A stretch of 64,000 nt of DNA from Nocardioides sp. B-3 (GCF_024703895.1 NZ_CP087968.1:2232001-2296000); one strand, 5' to 3'. Positions 16,832 through 27,729 are shown, numbered from the stretch's first letter. A program made the numbers and translations. Notes: generated by a model not told the origin, from the letters alone.

Positions 16832-17921
16832 TCAGCAGGTGGCGAAGAGGACCGGCCCGCTCGTCAGGTCCGACAGCACGTACTGGTCCGCGACCGGCTC
16901 GAGGTCGAGCTGCACGACCGTGCCTTCGGCGGTGGCCGAGGTCACCGCGAAGCGATCCGTGAAGTCACCGCCCTGCCCGGGAGCCGGACCGCCCGCGAGG
17001 CCGCCCCCCGGAGTCGGCATCGTGGCGGGCGTTGTCCTCGGACTCGAACGACATGCTGACGCTGATGCCACCATCCGGCTGGGTCGCCATCGCGAACCCG
17101 GTCATCGGGTGCACGCCACCGGCTCGTTCTGACGAGCTCCGCGGCCAGTGCCCGGTCGGTCTCGTCGGCTGCGGCCATGGCGAGGTGTTCACAGGTGTAG
17201 TCGCCGGTGAAGACCGCGGCGACCAGTGGTGACCGGGCCGCCGACACCACGTCGTCGACGGATGTGAGGTGGTCGGCCTCACCGGTGGCCGCATCGACGG
17301 CGGTCTCGAGGTAGCCCCCGGGTGTCCGAGGTGAGCACGACACCGGCGTCCGGCAGCAGCGCGATGAACTGCAGCTCGGGCGTCAGGTCGGTGCCGATCC
17401 GGGGGAGCAGGTCGGCACCGCCCTTCCACAGGCCCTGCTCGTCGTCGGGTCGTGTGTAGCCGAGGGACTCGAGCGTGTCCGCCAGCGCATCGAAGTCGGT
17501 GCCGTCGGGGAAGCCGAGGATGTCGACGGCACCGTCGGGCCCCTGCGCGAACAGCTCCCAGTCGAGGGTCGCGGGGGAGAAGCGGAACTGCTGCTGCATC
17601 GTCGGAGCCGACTCGACCGGGGCGGAGGACGTCGACAGGTCACGGCCGAAGGCCTCGTCGAGGAACGCGGTCAACTCGTCCGTGGACGGTCGGGTGCCGA
17701 GGTCGGCGCCGAGCGTACGGCGTACTGCCTGCCAATCCGTCCAGGGCGAGTCGCTCCGTCGTCGCCGGCGCGAGGGACACCGCACGCTCGAGATCGGACC
17801 GCTGGGCGTCTCGCCACCACCGGACGCCCAGCACGGCCACGACGAGCAGCACGACCACGCCGGCGATGAGCGCGATCGCGAGACCCCGGGGGAGACGACG
17901 AAGCACGGGGGGACTCCTCAC
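16832..17921 (-). CDS. Membrane-anchored extracytoplasmic protein of unknown function (DUF3352-like)
   Basis: About 360 residues after correcting at least three frame changes (near 17,760, 17,325, 17,130 and 17,010). The N-terminus has a single membrane helix '[20 protein letters not shown]' followed by an exported domain. Recognisable pieces are '[20 protein letters not shown]', '[20 protein letters not shown]', '[20 protein letters not shown]' and a C-terminal '[20 protein letters not shown]' with terminal Cys. It resembles the actinobacterial DUF3352-type exported proteins; the function is unknown. Convergent with the small acidic protein gene and divergent from the mutT1-like gene. Confidence 0.6.
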
Positions 17922-17951
17922 GGGGCGGTTGATGGTGTGAGACTAACGCCC

Positions 17952-18808
17952 ATGCCAGCCCCGGACGTGCGTGCCGCTGGAGCCGTCGTCACCCGCAAGG
18001 GTGGCGACGTCCTGCTGGTGCACCGCCCCCGCTACGACGACTGGTCCTTCCCCAAGGGCAAGCTCGATCCCGACGAGCACGTGACGACCGCTGCCGTGCG
18101 CGAGGTGGCCGAGGAGACGGGACTGGACATCCGGCTCGGCCCGGCCCTGTCGACCCAGCGTACGACACGGGTCGTGGGCGGATGAAGTCGGTGAACTACT
18201 GGGTCGGTCGCGTGCAGGGCGACGACGACGTGAGCGGCTACCTCGTCAACGACGAGATCGACGAGGTCGTCTGGGTGCCGTGGGCCGAGGCGGCGACGCG
18301 TCTCACCTATGAGCACGACGTCGACACGCTGACCGAGGCTCGGTCGCTGCGTCGCAAGACCCGCGCCCCGGTCGTCCTGCGCCACGGGCATGCAAGATCG
18401 CGCAGGGCCCGGGCGGGAGACGACCGGCGCCGCCCGTTGCTGGTGGCGGGCAACAGCGAGGCGCAGCGTCTCGTCCCGGTCCCGGCGGCGTTCGACACGA
18501 CGGAGATCCACTCGTCGTCCAGCGTGCGCTGCGTCGCCACCGTCACGCCGTACGTCCACACGACCGGCTGGCCGTTGCACTCCTACGACGAGCTCAGCGA
18601 GGAGGGGGTCTCCGTGCCGGCGGTCGAGTCCTTGGTGGCCGGACTGCTGACGGGCGACTGCAGCGCGGTGCTGTGCACCCACCGGCCGGTGCTGCCGGTC
18701 GTGCTGAAGTCGCTCGGCCTGTTGGACGTCAAGCTAGAACCGGCCGAGATGCTGGTGGTCCACCACCGCAAGGGTGCGGTCGTCGCAGCCGACCGGCTGC
18801 AGGCCTGA
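17952..18808 (+). CDS. mutT1: MutT1-like Nudix hydrolase fused to histidine phosphatase domain
   Basis: Two-domain protein of ~290 residues. The Nudix box is in '[20 protein letters not shown]' plus 'EETGLDI', matching GX5EX7REUXEEXGU. The second half has the phosphohistidine/SixA-type start 'VVLRHGHA', then '[13 protein letters not shown]'-like '[19 protein letters not shown]', whose His is the second catalytic one. Relatives in mycobacteria hydrolyse 8-oxo-(d)GTP and diadenosine polyphosphates. Frame changes occur near 18,180 (here a net -1 or +2) and near 18,390-18,420. It is upstream of the phosphate regulon; in mycobacteria mutT1 lies next to ppk, so the neighbourhood is partly conserved. 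Confidence 0.82.
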
Positions 18809-18813
18809 AGGGC

Positions 18814-18848
18814 TGCCTTACGCCCGCGGGAGAGCCCGCGTCAAGGCA
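18814..18848 (+). terminator. Hairpin after mutT1-like gene
   Basis: TGCCTTACGC (18814-18823) pairs with GCG-T-C-AAGGCA (18838-18848) with one bulge; the GC-rich inside can pair further. It begins 5 bases after the stop and is followed by AAACC. Confidence 0.5.
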
Positions 18849-18913
18849 AACCGGGCTTGTTCATGTGACGGCCGTCTCGTCCTCGGGCGGTTGTGGTCGA
18901 GCGGCCCTCTTCA

Positions 18914-18935
18914 GTTCACCGGCCGTTCATCGAGG
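18914..18935 (+). promoter_or_regulatory. PHO box upstream of pstS
   Basis: Two adjacent 11-base units GTTCACCGGCC (18914-18924) and GTTCATCGAGG (18925-18935) match the actinobacterial PhoP direct-repeat unit (GTTCA at 11-base period). A related half site GTTCATGTGAC is at 18859-18869. The boxes lie 75 bases before the pstS GTG, so phosphate-starvation control by PhoR-PhoP is expected. No phoR/phoP gene is visible in this window. Confidence 0.7.
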
Positions 18936-19009
18936 CCGACGCAGACAGTCACTTCCGCTGCCTAACTTCGCCGATGTCAGCTTCACACACAGACATCAGG
19001 AGTTCCGAA

Positions 19010-19983
19010 GTGAACCGCACTTCCTTCCGCCGCGCGCTCGTTCCCGGCGTGGCCGCACTCGTCCTCTCCCTCTCCGCCTGCGGTGGCGGCGACGCCGGCA
19101 CCGACAGCGGCACCGGTAGCGAGGGCTCCGGCGCCAGCGGCTCGGTTGCCGTCGACGGTTCCTCCACCGTCGAGCCGATGAGCAAGGCCGCCTCGGAGCT
19201 CCTCTCCGAGGAGAACCCCTGACGTGCGCGTGACGGTTGCAGCGTCCGGCACCGGTGGCGGCTTCGAGAAGTTCTGCGTCGGCGAGACCGACATCTCGGA
19301 CGCCTCCCGCCCGATCAAGGACGACGAGGAGGTGCCGGTGTGCGAGGAGAACGGAGTTGAGTTCACCGAGCTCGAGGTCGGCACGGACGCCCTGACCGTC
19401 GTCGTGCACCCCCGACCTCGCCGTCGACTGCCTCACGACCGAGCAGCTCGTCGAGCTGTGGGCGCCGAACTCCAAGATCACCAACTGGAGCCAGCTCGAC
19501 CCGAGCTTCCCCGACCAGGAGGTCTCGCTCTTCGGGCCCGGCTCGGACTCGGGCACCTACAGCTACATGGCCGAGGACGTCATCGGCGACGAGTCCGAGA
19601 CCACCCGCGAGGACTACGAGTCCTCGGAGGACGACAACGTCCCGGTCCGTAGGTGTCTCCGGCACCGAGGGCGCCACGGGCTACTTCGGCTACACGTACT
19701 ACGAGGAGAACGCCGACTCGCTGAAGGCTCTCGCCATCGACGACGGCAACGGCTGCGTCGAGCCGTCGGCGGAGACCGCCCGAGCCGGCGAGTACACCCC
19801 GCTCTCGCGCCCGCTCTTCATCTACGTGAGCAACAAGTCGTACGCCGACAACGCGGCCGTCAAGGAGTACGTCGACTTCTACATCGAGAACCCGGAGACC
19901 ATCGTCACGGCGGCGAAGTTCATCCCCTCCAGCGAGGAGACCTACGCAGAAACGCAGGCCGCCCTCGCGGGTCTGTCCTCCTG
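19010..19983 (+). CDS. pstS: Phosphate ABC transporter substrate-binding lipoprotein PstS
   Basis: High-affinity phosphate-binding lipoprotein. GTG at 19010 follows AGGAGTTCCGAA. The lipobox 'LSLSACGGG' anchors it. Binding-site motifs: 'SVAVDGSSTVEPMSKAASEL', 'CVGETDISDASRPI', 'WAPNSKITNWSQLDPSFPDQ', 'LFGPGSDSGTYSYM' and 'VSGTEGATGYFGYTYYEEN'. Frame changes near 19,215 (CCCTGACG), 19,412 (CACCCCCGAC) and 19,650, each an extra base. About 322 residues. First gene of pstSCAB-B, under the PHO box. Confidence 0.93.
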
Positions 19984-20006
19984 ATCGCCGGGAGTACCTT
20001 CCTCGC

Positions 20007-20947
20007 ATGAGCAGCAACGTCAGCACCGGTGCAGGCTCGTCCTTCGGGACGGGCCTGCCCGGCGCCCCCAACCTGAGGGGACGCAGTCGTCCCGGGGAAA
20101 CGGTCATCAAGTCGGTTCTCTTCGTCTCGGCGATGCTGTCCATCGTCATCACGTTCGGGGATCATCGCCGCCCTGATCCGGCCGGTGATCGACTTCTTCG
20201 GCGAGGTGGCCTTCTCGGAGTTCTTCTCCTTCGAGGAGGGGTCGCGGTTCGCGGTGCTGCCTCTCATCTCGGCGACGCTCATGACCACCTTGATCGCGCT
20301 GCTGGTCGCCGTACCGCTCGGACTCGGCGCAGCCATGTATCTCTCGGAGTATGCGTCGGCACGGGCGCGCAAGATCCTCAAGCCCACCGTCGAGCTCCCG
20401 GCGGGAGTCCCCTCGGTCGTCTACGGCTTCTTCGCCGTCATGTTCGTGACCCCCACGCTGCTCCAGGATCTCTTCGGGCTCGAGGTCAGCTTCCTCAACG
20501 CGCTCTCGGCCGGCCCGGTGCTCGGCGTCATGATCATTCCGACGATTGCCTCGCTGGCCGAGGACGCGCTCAGCGCCGTGCCACACGCGTTGCGACAGGG
20601 CTCGCTGGCCATGGGCGCCAACCGGATGCAGACCACTCTGCGTGTCGTGCTCCCGGCCGCGTTGTCCGGGTGTCGCAGCCGCTATCGTGCTGGGGCTGTC
20701 CCGTGCCATCGGCGAGACCATGATCGTCACGATCGCTGCCGGCTCGCAGAAGAACTTGTCCCTCGACCCGCGGGAGGGCATGCAGACCATGACCGGCTTC
20801 ATGGCCAGCACCGCGGGTGGCGAGAACCCCGTCGGCTCGACGTCCTACAACACACTGTTCGCCGTCGGACTGACCTTGTTCGTGATCACCCTCGTCATCA
20901 ACATCATCAGCATCGCGCTGGTCCGTCGCTACAGGCAGGCATACTGA
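20007..20947 (+). CDS. pstC: Phosphate ABC transporter permease PstC
   Basis: Inner-membrane permease with six helices. After the hydrophilic start ('MSSNVSTGAGSS') come 'ETVIKSVLFVSAMLSIVITF', 'PLISATLMTTLIALLVAVPL', the family motif 'ELPAGVPSVVYGFFAV', 'GVMIIPTIASLAEDAL' (EAA-type loop 'ALSAVPHALRQGSLAMGA') and '[18 protein letters not shown]'. Frame changes near 20,155 and 20,672. The stop overlaps the pstA start (TGATG). Confidence 0.93.
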
Positions 20948-21855
20948 TGAGCATCGCCACCACCGCCGCGCAGGACACCACCGTCCGCATCGCGACCGGC
21001 AAGAGCCGCGACCGCAACGTGGGGTCGATGGTCTTCCCGGGTGCCTTGTGGTTCTCGCTGTTCTTCGGCGTGATGGTCCCGGTGGTCCTGATCGTCGACA
21101 CCGCGATCGCCGGCGCCCACCGCTTCGACGCCGACCTGCTGACGAGCTACGACTCCACGTTGTTCCCCGAGCGCACGGGGTTCCGCGCCGGGATCCTCGG
21201 CAGCCTGTGGCTGATGCTGTTCACGGCCGTGATGGCCGTTCCCCCGGGCATCGCGGCAGCGCTCTACCTCGAGGAGTTCGCCGACGGTCAGCGATGGTAC
21301 AACCGCCTCATCGAGGTCAACCTGCAGAACCTTGCCGCCGTGCCCACGATCGTCTACGGCCTGCTGGCCGTCGCGGTGATGGCCTCCATGGGCATCCAGC
21401 GCAAGGGAATCGTGCTGGGCAGGGCGATCGCGCTTGCCCTCCTGATCCTGCCGGTCATCATCATCACGACTCGCGAAGCAGTCCGTGCCGTACCGAGAGA
21501 CATCCGCGACGGATCGCTGGCCCCGGGAGCAACCACGTGGCAGACGACGTGGCGTCAGACTCTTCCCTCCGCCGTACCGGGCATCGCGACCGGGACCATC
21601 CCGGGGCTCTCGCGTGCCATCGGCGAGGCCGCACCACTGGTGATGCTCGGGCTCGCCAGTTCGCTGCGGTTCGATCCCGAAGGAGTGATGAGTCCGATCA
21701 CCGCTCTGCCCATCCAGATCTACGGGTTGAGCTCCAGCTCTCAGGACGCTTACAAGGACGCCGCGTCGGCTGCCATCATCGTGCTGCTGGTCATGATCCT
21801 CGGGCTCAACGCACTTGCCATCTTTATCCGAAACAAGTTCCAGCGATCCCGGTGA
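20947..21855 (+). CDS. pstA: Phosphate ABC transporter permease PstA
   Basis: Second permease subunit, 302 residues and intact in one frame, which is unusual here. Motifs: '[20 protein letters not shown]', EAA loop '[20 protein letters not shown]' and '[20 protein letters not shown]'. Six membrane segments are evident. ATG at 20947 overlaps the pstC stop, giving translational coupling. Confidence 0.95.
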   Translation: MSIATTAAQDTTVRIATGKSRDRNVGSMVFPGALWFSLFFGVMVPVVLIVDTAIAGAHRFDADLLTSYDSTLFPERTGFRAGILGSLWLMLFTAVMAVPPGIAAALYLEEFADGQRWYNRLIEVNLQNLAAVPTIVYGLLAVAVMASMGIQRKGIVLGRAIALALLILPVIIITTREAVRAVPRDIRDGSLAPGATTWQTTWRQTLPSAVPGIATGTIPGLSRAIGEAAPLVMLGLASSLRFDPEGVMSPITALPIQIYGLSSSSQDAYKDAASAAIIVLLVMILGLNALAIFIRNKFQRSR

Positions 21856-21934
21856 GGACACCCATGGCCAATCCCCTGCCACCGCGACTGCAAGTGGCGC
21901 CAAGCAGCCTGCCCATGTGGGTAGCCTTGCCGAC

Positions 21935-22752
21935 GTGCACGGCGAATCAGACCGCATCCTGTCCGCCGTCCCGGAGTCACCGGTCATGGAGGCACGTGAC
22001 CTCAACGTCTTCTACGGCGACTTCCACGCCGTGCACGACGTCAACCCGGCCTACGGTCGCAACGAGATCACCGCCATGATCGGCCCTTCGGGCTGCGGCA
22101 AGTCAACCGTGCTGCGCTGCCTCAACCGGATGAACGACCCGGTCACGGGAGCGCGTCGAGGGCGAAGTGCTCTACCACGACATGGACATCTACGCGAAGG
22201 GCGTCGACCCGATCGCCGTACGCACCCACATCGGGATGGTGTTCCAGAAGCCCAACCCGTTCCCGAAGTCGATCTACGACAACATCGCCTACGGCCCGCG
22301 GGTCACCGGCATGAAGGTCGACAACATGGACGACCCGGTCGAGAAGGCGCTGCGCGACGCGGCCCTGTGGGACGAGGTCAAGGACAAGCTCAAGCAGTCC
22401 GCCTTCGGTCTCTCCGGTGGTCAGCAGCAGCGACTGTGCATCGCCCGGACGATCGCCACGCGACCCGACGTGATCCTGATGGACGAGCCGTGCGCCTCGC
22501 TCGACCCGATCGCCACCGCGCGTCGAGGACCTGATGGTGGAGCTGCGCGAGGACTTCACGATCGTCGTCGTCACGCACAACATGCAGCAGGCGGCGCGCG
22601 TGTCCGACCGGACGGCCTTCTTCACCGCCCGTCCCGACGAGACCACGGGCAACCGCACGGGCCTGCTGGTGGAGTTCGACCTGACGTCGAAGATCTTCTC
22701 CAACCCCGGCGACCAGCGCACCGAGGACTACATCTCCGGTCGCTTCGGCTGA
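21935..22752 (+). CDS. pstB: Phosphate ABC transporter ATP-binding protein PstB (copy 2)
   Basis: ATPase of the Pst transporter. Walker A '[19 protein letters not shown]', Q-loop 'VFQKPNPFP', signature '[16 protein letters not shown]', Walker B '[16 protein letters not shown]', H-loop '[15 protein letters not shown]' and ending '[11 protein letters not shown]'. Frame changes near 22,150 and 22,522, both within GCGCGTCGAG, where GCCGTCGAG is expected. The start is uncertain: GTG at 21935 is in frame; ATG at 21986 begins the conserved core; an ATG at 21864 just after pstA is in another frame and would need two corrections. Confidence 0.9.
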
Positions 22753-22771
22753 TCGGCCTGTTTGGCTTGGG

Positions 22772-22832
22772 TAGTCCGTGACAAACGGATCCCGGTTCGG
22801 GGGTTCCCGCGGGGTCCGTTTGTCACGGACTA
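22772..22832. repeat. Perfect 18-bp inverted repeat between the two pstB genes
   Basis: TAGTCCGTGACAAACGGA (22772-22789) and its exact reverse complement (22815-22832) flank a 25-base GC-rich loop. The stem is long and includes an AT-containing end, unlike ordinary high-GC terminators. A second large palindrome sits right after the next pstB. It may end the pstS-pstB message or be a dispersed palindromic element. Confidence 0.8.
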
Positions 22833-22857
22833 TCCAGGTCGGCCGTGGGCGTCAGCA

Positions 22858-23656
22858 ATGATGGCGACCATGGCCCGGGACGTGGAGGTGTCTGACCTCA
22901 ACCTCTACTACGACGACTTCCTCGCGGTCGAGGGCGTCAACCTGACCGTCAAGGCGAAGTCTGTCACCGCCTTCATCGGCCCCTCCGGGTGCGGCAAGTC
23001 GACCTTCCTGCGGTCGCTGAACCGGATGCACGAGGTGATCCCGGGCGCGCGAGTCGAGGGCAAGGTGATGGTGGACGGACAGTCGTTGTACGGCGACGAC
23101 GTCGACCCCGTCGCCGTACGCCGCAAGATCGGGATGGTCTTCCAACGTCCCAACCCGTTCCCGACGATGTCGGTCCACGAGAACGTGCTCGCGGGCTACC
23201 GGTTCGGCTCGAAGAAGCTGACCACGGCCGAGGCTGACGCGATCGTCGAGAAGTCGTTGAAGCGCGCGGACCTCTGGACCGAGGTCAAGGACCGCCTCGA
23301 CCGTTCGAGCACGGCTCTCTCGGGAGGCCAGCAGCAGCGCCTGTGCATCGCGCGCGGATCGCCGTCGAGCCCGAGGTGCTGCTCATGGACGAGCCGAGCT
23401 CGTCCCTCGACCCGGTCTCCACTGCTGCCATCGAGGACCCGGTCCTCGAGCTGAAGACGGACTACACGATCGTGCTCGTCACCCACGACATGCAGCAGGC
23501 CGAACGCATCTCCGACGAGACGGGCTTCTTCAACGTGAGTGCCCCCGGCCAGCCCGGTCGCCCGGTGGAGTTCAGCTCGACGCAGAAGTTGTTCATGCGA
23601 GCCCGGACAACCCCGACACCGAGGCGTACATCGCCGGCCGCTCAACTCCGGGGTAG
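22858..23656 (+). CDS. pstB: Phosphate-type ABC transporter ATP-binding protein (PstB copy 3)
   Basis: A second PstB in tandem, separated from copy 2 by the 18-bp palindrome. ATG at 22858. Motifs: '[20 protein letters not shown]', '[20 protein letters not shown]', '[13 protein letters not shown]', '[16 protein letters not shown]' and '[20 protein letters not shown]'. It is more similar in wording to copy 1 ('FLR.LNRMHE.', 'MSV.ENV.AG') than to copy 2. Frame changes near 23,355 and 23,600; the corrected C-terminus reads '[13 protein letters not shown]'. The stop lies inside the downstream palindrome. Function may be as an alternative ATPase for PstCA or for the locus at the left end. Confidence 0.88.
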
Positions 23657-23708
23657 TTAAGTGCGAGCTTGTCGGATTCTGGCGGACGACAAACTCTCAC
23701 TTAACTAC
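23653..23708. repeat. 22-bp imperfect inverted repeat after pstB copy 3
   Basis: Arms 23653-23674 and 23687-23708 match at 20 of 22 positions (ends GTAGTTAAGTG/CACTTAACTAC), loop GATTCTGGCGGA. The pstB stop codon TAG is within the left arm. It separates the convergent pstB and PiT genes and could act as a bidirectional terminator. The AGTTAA-type ends and CGGATTCTGG core also occur in part near 45,230, which hints at a dispersed palindromic family. Confidence 0.8.
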
Positions 23709-23747
23709 GCCGACCCGGGGGGAGTCAGGCCCACCCGGCCCCCGACG

Positions 23748-24744
23748 TCAGGGGAGGAAGAGGGCAGCAACCCAGTAGGTGACGGCGGCAGCGAGGGCGG
23801 CGGCCGGGAAAGTCAGCACCCGGGCCGTCAGGATCGACTTGGCGACGCCCCAGCGGACGGCGGAGAGGCGTTTGGTGGCGCCGACGCCCATGACGGCCGA
23901 CGTGATGGTGTGGGTCGTGGAGATGGGCGCCTCGAACACGTACGCCGTCGTGTAGAGCACGGAGGCGGCGACCGACTCGGCGGCAAAACCGCGTGGCGGG
24001 TCGAGGTGGATGATCCGTCGGCCGAGGGTGCGCATGATGCGCCAGCCGCCGGACCAGGTCCCGAGGGAGATCGCGGTGGCTGCCGCCATGATGACCCACA
24101 GGGGGAGTCCGTCGGACTCGGCGACGTAGCCGCCGGTCAGCAGGGCCGGGAAGATCACGCCCATCGTCTTCTGGGCGTCCCGGAGGCCGTGGCCCGGGGC
24201 CATGGCGCCGGCGGAGATCGTCTGGGCGATCTTGAATCCACGGTTGGCCTTGGACGGGTTGGCGTTGCGGAACGCCCACATGATGCCGAGCATCACCGCG
24301 AAGCCGAGGCCGAATGCCACGAGGGGCGAGATCAACATCGGAATGACGACCTTCTCGATCACGACGCCCCAGTCCGCGGTGGCGCCGGCAGCCAGCGCGG
24401 CGCCGACGAGGCCGCCGATAAGGGCGTGCGAGGAGGACGACGGGAGGCCGTAGTACCGGGTCGTGAGGTTCCACGCGATGGCGCCGACGAGGCCGGCCAT
24501 CACGATCACCGAGCCGTGGGTGCCGACGCCGGGATCGATGGTGTCGGAGACGGTGTGGGCGACCTTCTGGCCGAGGAACGCGCCCACGAAGTTCATGATC
24601 GCCGCCATGGCGAGGGCGATCTTCGGGGTCAGTGCGCCCGTGGACACCGAGGTGGCGATCGCGTTGGCCGCGTCGTGGAACCCGTTGGTGTAGTCAGAAC
24701 ACCGGGGCCACGACGACGACCGCGATGATGATCGCGATTTCCAT
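23748..24744 (-). CDS. pit: Low-affinity inorganic phosphate transporter, PiT family
   Basis: Membrane phosphate symporter of ~330 residues with the two PiT signature halves: 'FDYTNGFHDAANAIATSVST' near the N-terminus and 'VFEAPISTTHTITSAVMGVG' in the second half, plus 'YYGLPSSSSHALIGGLVGAA'. About ten membrane segments. One frame change near 24,705 (an inserted base in the VFDYTNG codons). ATG at 24744 lies 7 bases after the stop of the DUF47 gene. Pairing of PiT with a DUF47 protein is standard; the upstream gene is ppk1. Confidence 0.93.
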
Positions 24745-24750
24745 CAGGGG

Positions 24751-25369
24751 TCAGGACTCCTTGACGGCGATCTGCTCCGGGATGTTCATGACCTTCTCGA
24801 AGGCGTCGATGGCACCTTCCGAGGGACTCCACGATGTCCTTGAGCTTGATCACTTCCATGGCCTTGTAGTCGCCGTTGAAGAGGTTGGCCGGGATGCGGC
24901 GGTAGCTGCGGTCGCCGGCGTTCTCGAGGCGGTTGATCTCGATCCAGTACTCGTCGAGCGCGCTCATGGTCGCCGGGCTGGGCATGGCGGCCACGGTGAG
25001 CTCGGCGCAGCGCTGCAGCACCTCGACCTGCTCGGAGGTCTCGGCGGGCAGCGTCGTGACGCCGTAGAGCAGGACGAGGTCGACGGCTTCGTCCATCTCG
25101 TCCATGACGTCGTCGAGCGCCGAGGCGAGGGCGTAGATGTCCTCGCGGTCGAAGGGCGTCACGAACGTGCTGTTGACGCGCTTGACGATGGCGTGGGTGG
25201 TCTCGTCGGCGGCGTGCTCTGCGTCGCGCATCCGCTTGGCGATGGCCTCGCGGTCACCGCCATCACCGAGCATCTCGGCGAGCAGCTGTGAACCCACCAC
25301 GAGGTGGGCTGCGGACTCACTGAACAGGTCGTAGAAGGACGCGTCGACGGGCCGGAACTTCAAACGCAC
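24751..25369 (-). CDS. DUF47/PhoU-like protein associated with PiT
   Basis: Helical cytoplasmic protein (~205 residues) of the PhoU-like DUF47 family that accompanies PiT transporters. Start GTG 25369 ('VRLKFRPVDASFYDLFSESA') has GGAG upstream. Typical sequence: 'MRDAEHAADETTHAIVKRVN', 'FVTPFDREDIYALASALDDV' with metal-binding E/D patterns, and 'VIKLKDIVESLEGAIDAFEK' after correcting a frame change near 24,826. The end 'EQIAVKES' is 7 bases from the PiT start. Likely regulates the transporter. Confidence 0.9.
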
Positions 25370-25468
25370 GGCGAACTCCGTATGAGGGGGGCGTGAACGG
25401 TCCACATGCTAGGGGGTCGATGACCTCAGGCCGCAAACCAGCGACCCCTCGTGGCGTACGCCGAACCG

Positions 25469-27660
25469 CTACCGACGCTTGCGCTGGAGCTCGATCAGCC
25501 TCTCCCCGGAGATGCACATCACCCTCGTTCTGGTGCCACTCGCCGGTGCTGTCGAGCTCCCACGCGCTGATCTCGGGGCTGAACGCAAGATCGAGGAGCG
25601 CGCCGATGGCCGCCACGTTGGGCCCCTCGGGCAGCCGGACCAGCACCTCGACACGGCGGTCGAGGTTGCGGTGCATCATGTCGGCCGAGCCGATCCGGGC
25701 CAGCGGGTCACCGTCGTTGACGAACCAGAAGACGCGGCTGTGCTCGAGGAACCGACCCGAGGATCGAGCGCACGTGGATGGTCTCGGACAGGCCGGGCAC
25801 CCCCGGGCGCAGGGCGCAGATGCCGCGTACCAGCAGGTCGACGGGGACGCCGGCCCGGGAGGCGAGGTAGAGCGCGTCGATGATCGCCTCGTCGACGATC
25901 GAGTTGGCCTTGATCCGGATCCCGGAAGGACGTCCGGCCCGGTGGTTGGCGACCTCGGCGTGGATCTGGGCGATCAGGCCGTCGCGCACGCTGTCGGGCG
26001 CGACCAGCAGACCGTCGTACGTCGTGTTGCGGCTGATCCCCGAGAGGTTGTTGAACAGGTGGGCGACGTCCTCGCCGACGAGCGGGTCGGCCGTGAGCAG
26101 GCCGAGGTCCTCGTAGAGGCGCGCGGTCTTGGGGTTGTAGTTGCCGGTGCCGATGTGGGTGTAGCGACGGATCCCGTCGGGTTCGTCGCACGACCATCGA
26201 GAGCTTGCAGTGGGTCTTGAGGCCGACCAAGCCGTAGACGACGTGGCAGCCGGCGTGCTCGAGCTTGCGGGCCCAGCGGATGTTGGCCTGCTCGTCGAAG
26301 CGGGCCTTGATCTCGACGATGACCAGCACCTGCTTGCCGGCCTCGGCGGCGTCGATCAGGGCGTCGATGATCGGGCTGTCGCCCGAGGTGCGGTAGAGCG
26401 TCTGCTTGATCGCCAGCACGTGCGGGTCGGCGGCAGCCTGCTCGACGAAGCGCTGGACCGAGGTCGCGAATGAGTCATAGGGGTGGTGGAGCAGGACGTC
26501 GTTTCGGCGTACGGACTCGAAGACGTCGACCGGCTTGGACGACTCGACCTCGGCCAGCTGCGAGTGGGTCGTGGGCACGAAGGTGGGGTACTTCAGGTCC
26601 TCGCGCGGCAGGTCGGCGATGGAGTGCAGGCCGCGCAGGTCGAGCGGCCCGGGCAGCTTCGAGACCTCTTCGCGGGTGACGCCGAGCTCGGAGACCGGGA
26701 GGTCGAGCACCTCGGGGTCGATCGACTCCTCGACCTCAAGTCGCACCGGGGGCCCGAACTTGCGCCGCAGCAGCTCCTTCTCGAGCGCCTTGAGGAGGTT
26801 TTCCGCGTCGTCCTCCTCGACCTCGAGGTCCTCGTTGCGGGTGACACGGAAGGTGTGTGCCTTCAGCACCTCCATGCCGGGGAAGAGCTTCTTGAGGTGC
26901 TCGCCGATGACGTCCTCGAGCGGCACGAAGCGTTGGTTGCCGACGGGCACGAAGCGGCCGAAGGTCTGCGGCACCTTGACCCGGGCGAAGTGCTCGGTGC
27001 CGGTCTTCGGGTGGCGCACGACGACGGCGAGGTTGAGCGAGAGGCCGGAGATGTAGGGGAAGGGGTGCGCGGGGTCGACGGCCAGCGGCGTCAGCACCGG
27101 GAAGATCCGCTCCTTGAAGAGCTTCTTGCAGATCTTCTGCTCCTCGCGGTCCAGCTCGGACCACCGCACGATCTCGATGCCCCGGTCGCGCAGCTCGGGG
27201 ATCACCTGCTCGCTGAACACCCGCGCGTGCCGCTCCATCAGGGCGCGGCTGCCGGCCCAGAGCTGTTCCAGCTGATCGCGCGGCAACAGCCCGCTGGCGG
27301 CGCGCATGCAGCGACGCCGGCCGCGATCCGGCGCTTGAGGCCGGCCACGCGGACCATGAAGAACTCGTCGAGGTTGCTCGCGAAGATCGCCGGGAACCGG
27401 GCCCGCTCGAGCAGCGGCAGCGCTGGGTTCTCGGCCAGCTCGAGCACCCGCTGGTTGAACCGCAGCCACGAGAGCTCGCGGTCGAGGAAGCGGTCGTCGT
27501 ACTTCTCCACGGCCTCGATCTCGGCGGCGTCCGGGACATAGGGCGGCTCGACGTCGAAGGTGTCGCTGGGGTGCCCGAACGGCTCAGCGGTGGGGCCGTC
27601 CTCGACGGAGGCGCCGACGGTGCTGGGAAGAGTGGTGCTGGCCACGATTGCTTCGGACAT
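25469..27660 (-). CDS. ppk1: Polyphosphate kinase PPK1
   Basis: Reversibly transfers the ATP gamma-phosphate to polyphosphate chains. About 730 residues. N-domain '[20 protein letters not shown]' and '[20 protein letters not shown]'; head domain '[15 protein letters not shown]'; phospholipase-D-like C domains with '[20 protein letters not shown]', '[20 protein letters not shown]' and '[19 protein letters not shown]', which carries the autophosphorylated His, then '[20 protein letters not shown]'. Frame changes near 27,300, 26,195, 25,755 and 25,505. C-terminus '[15 protein letters not shown]'. First gene of ppk1-DUF47-PiT, so polyP storage and low-affinity uptake are linked. Confidence 0.95.
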
Positions 27661-27729
27661 GCCCGCCAGTCTGGCACCGCATCGTGAACGGCAGGTGTCC
27701 GACGACCGCGGTGCGCATAGGTTGCTCGC

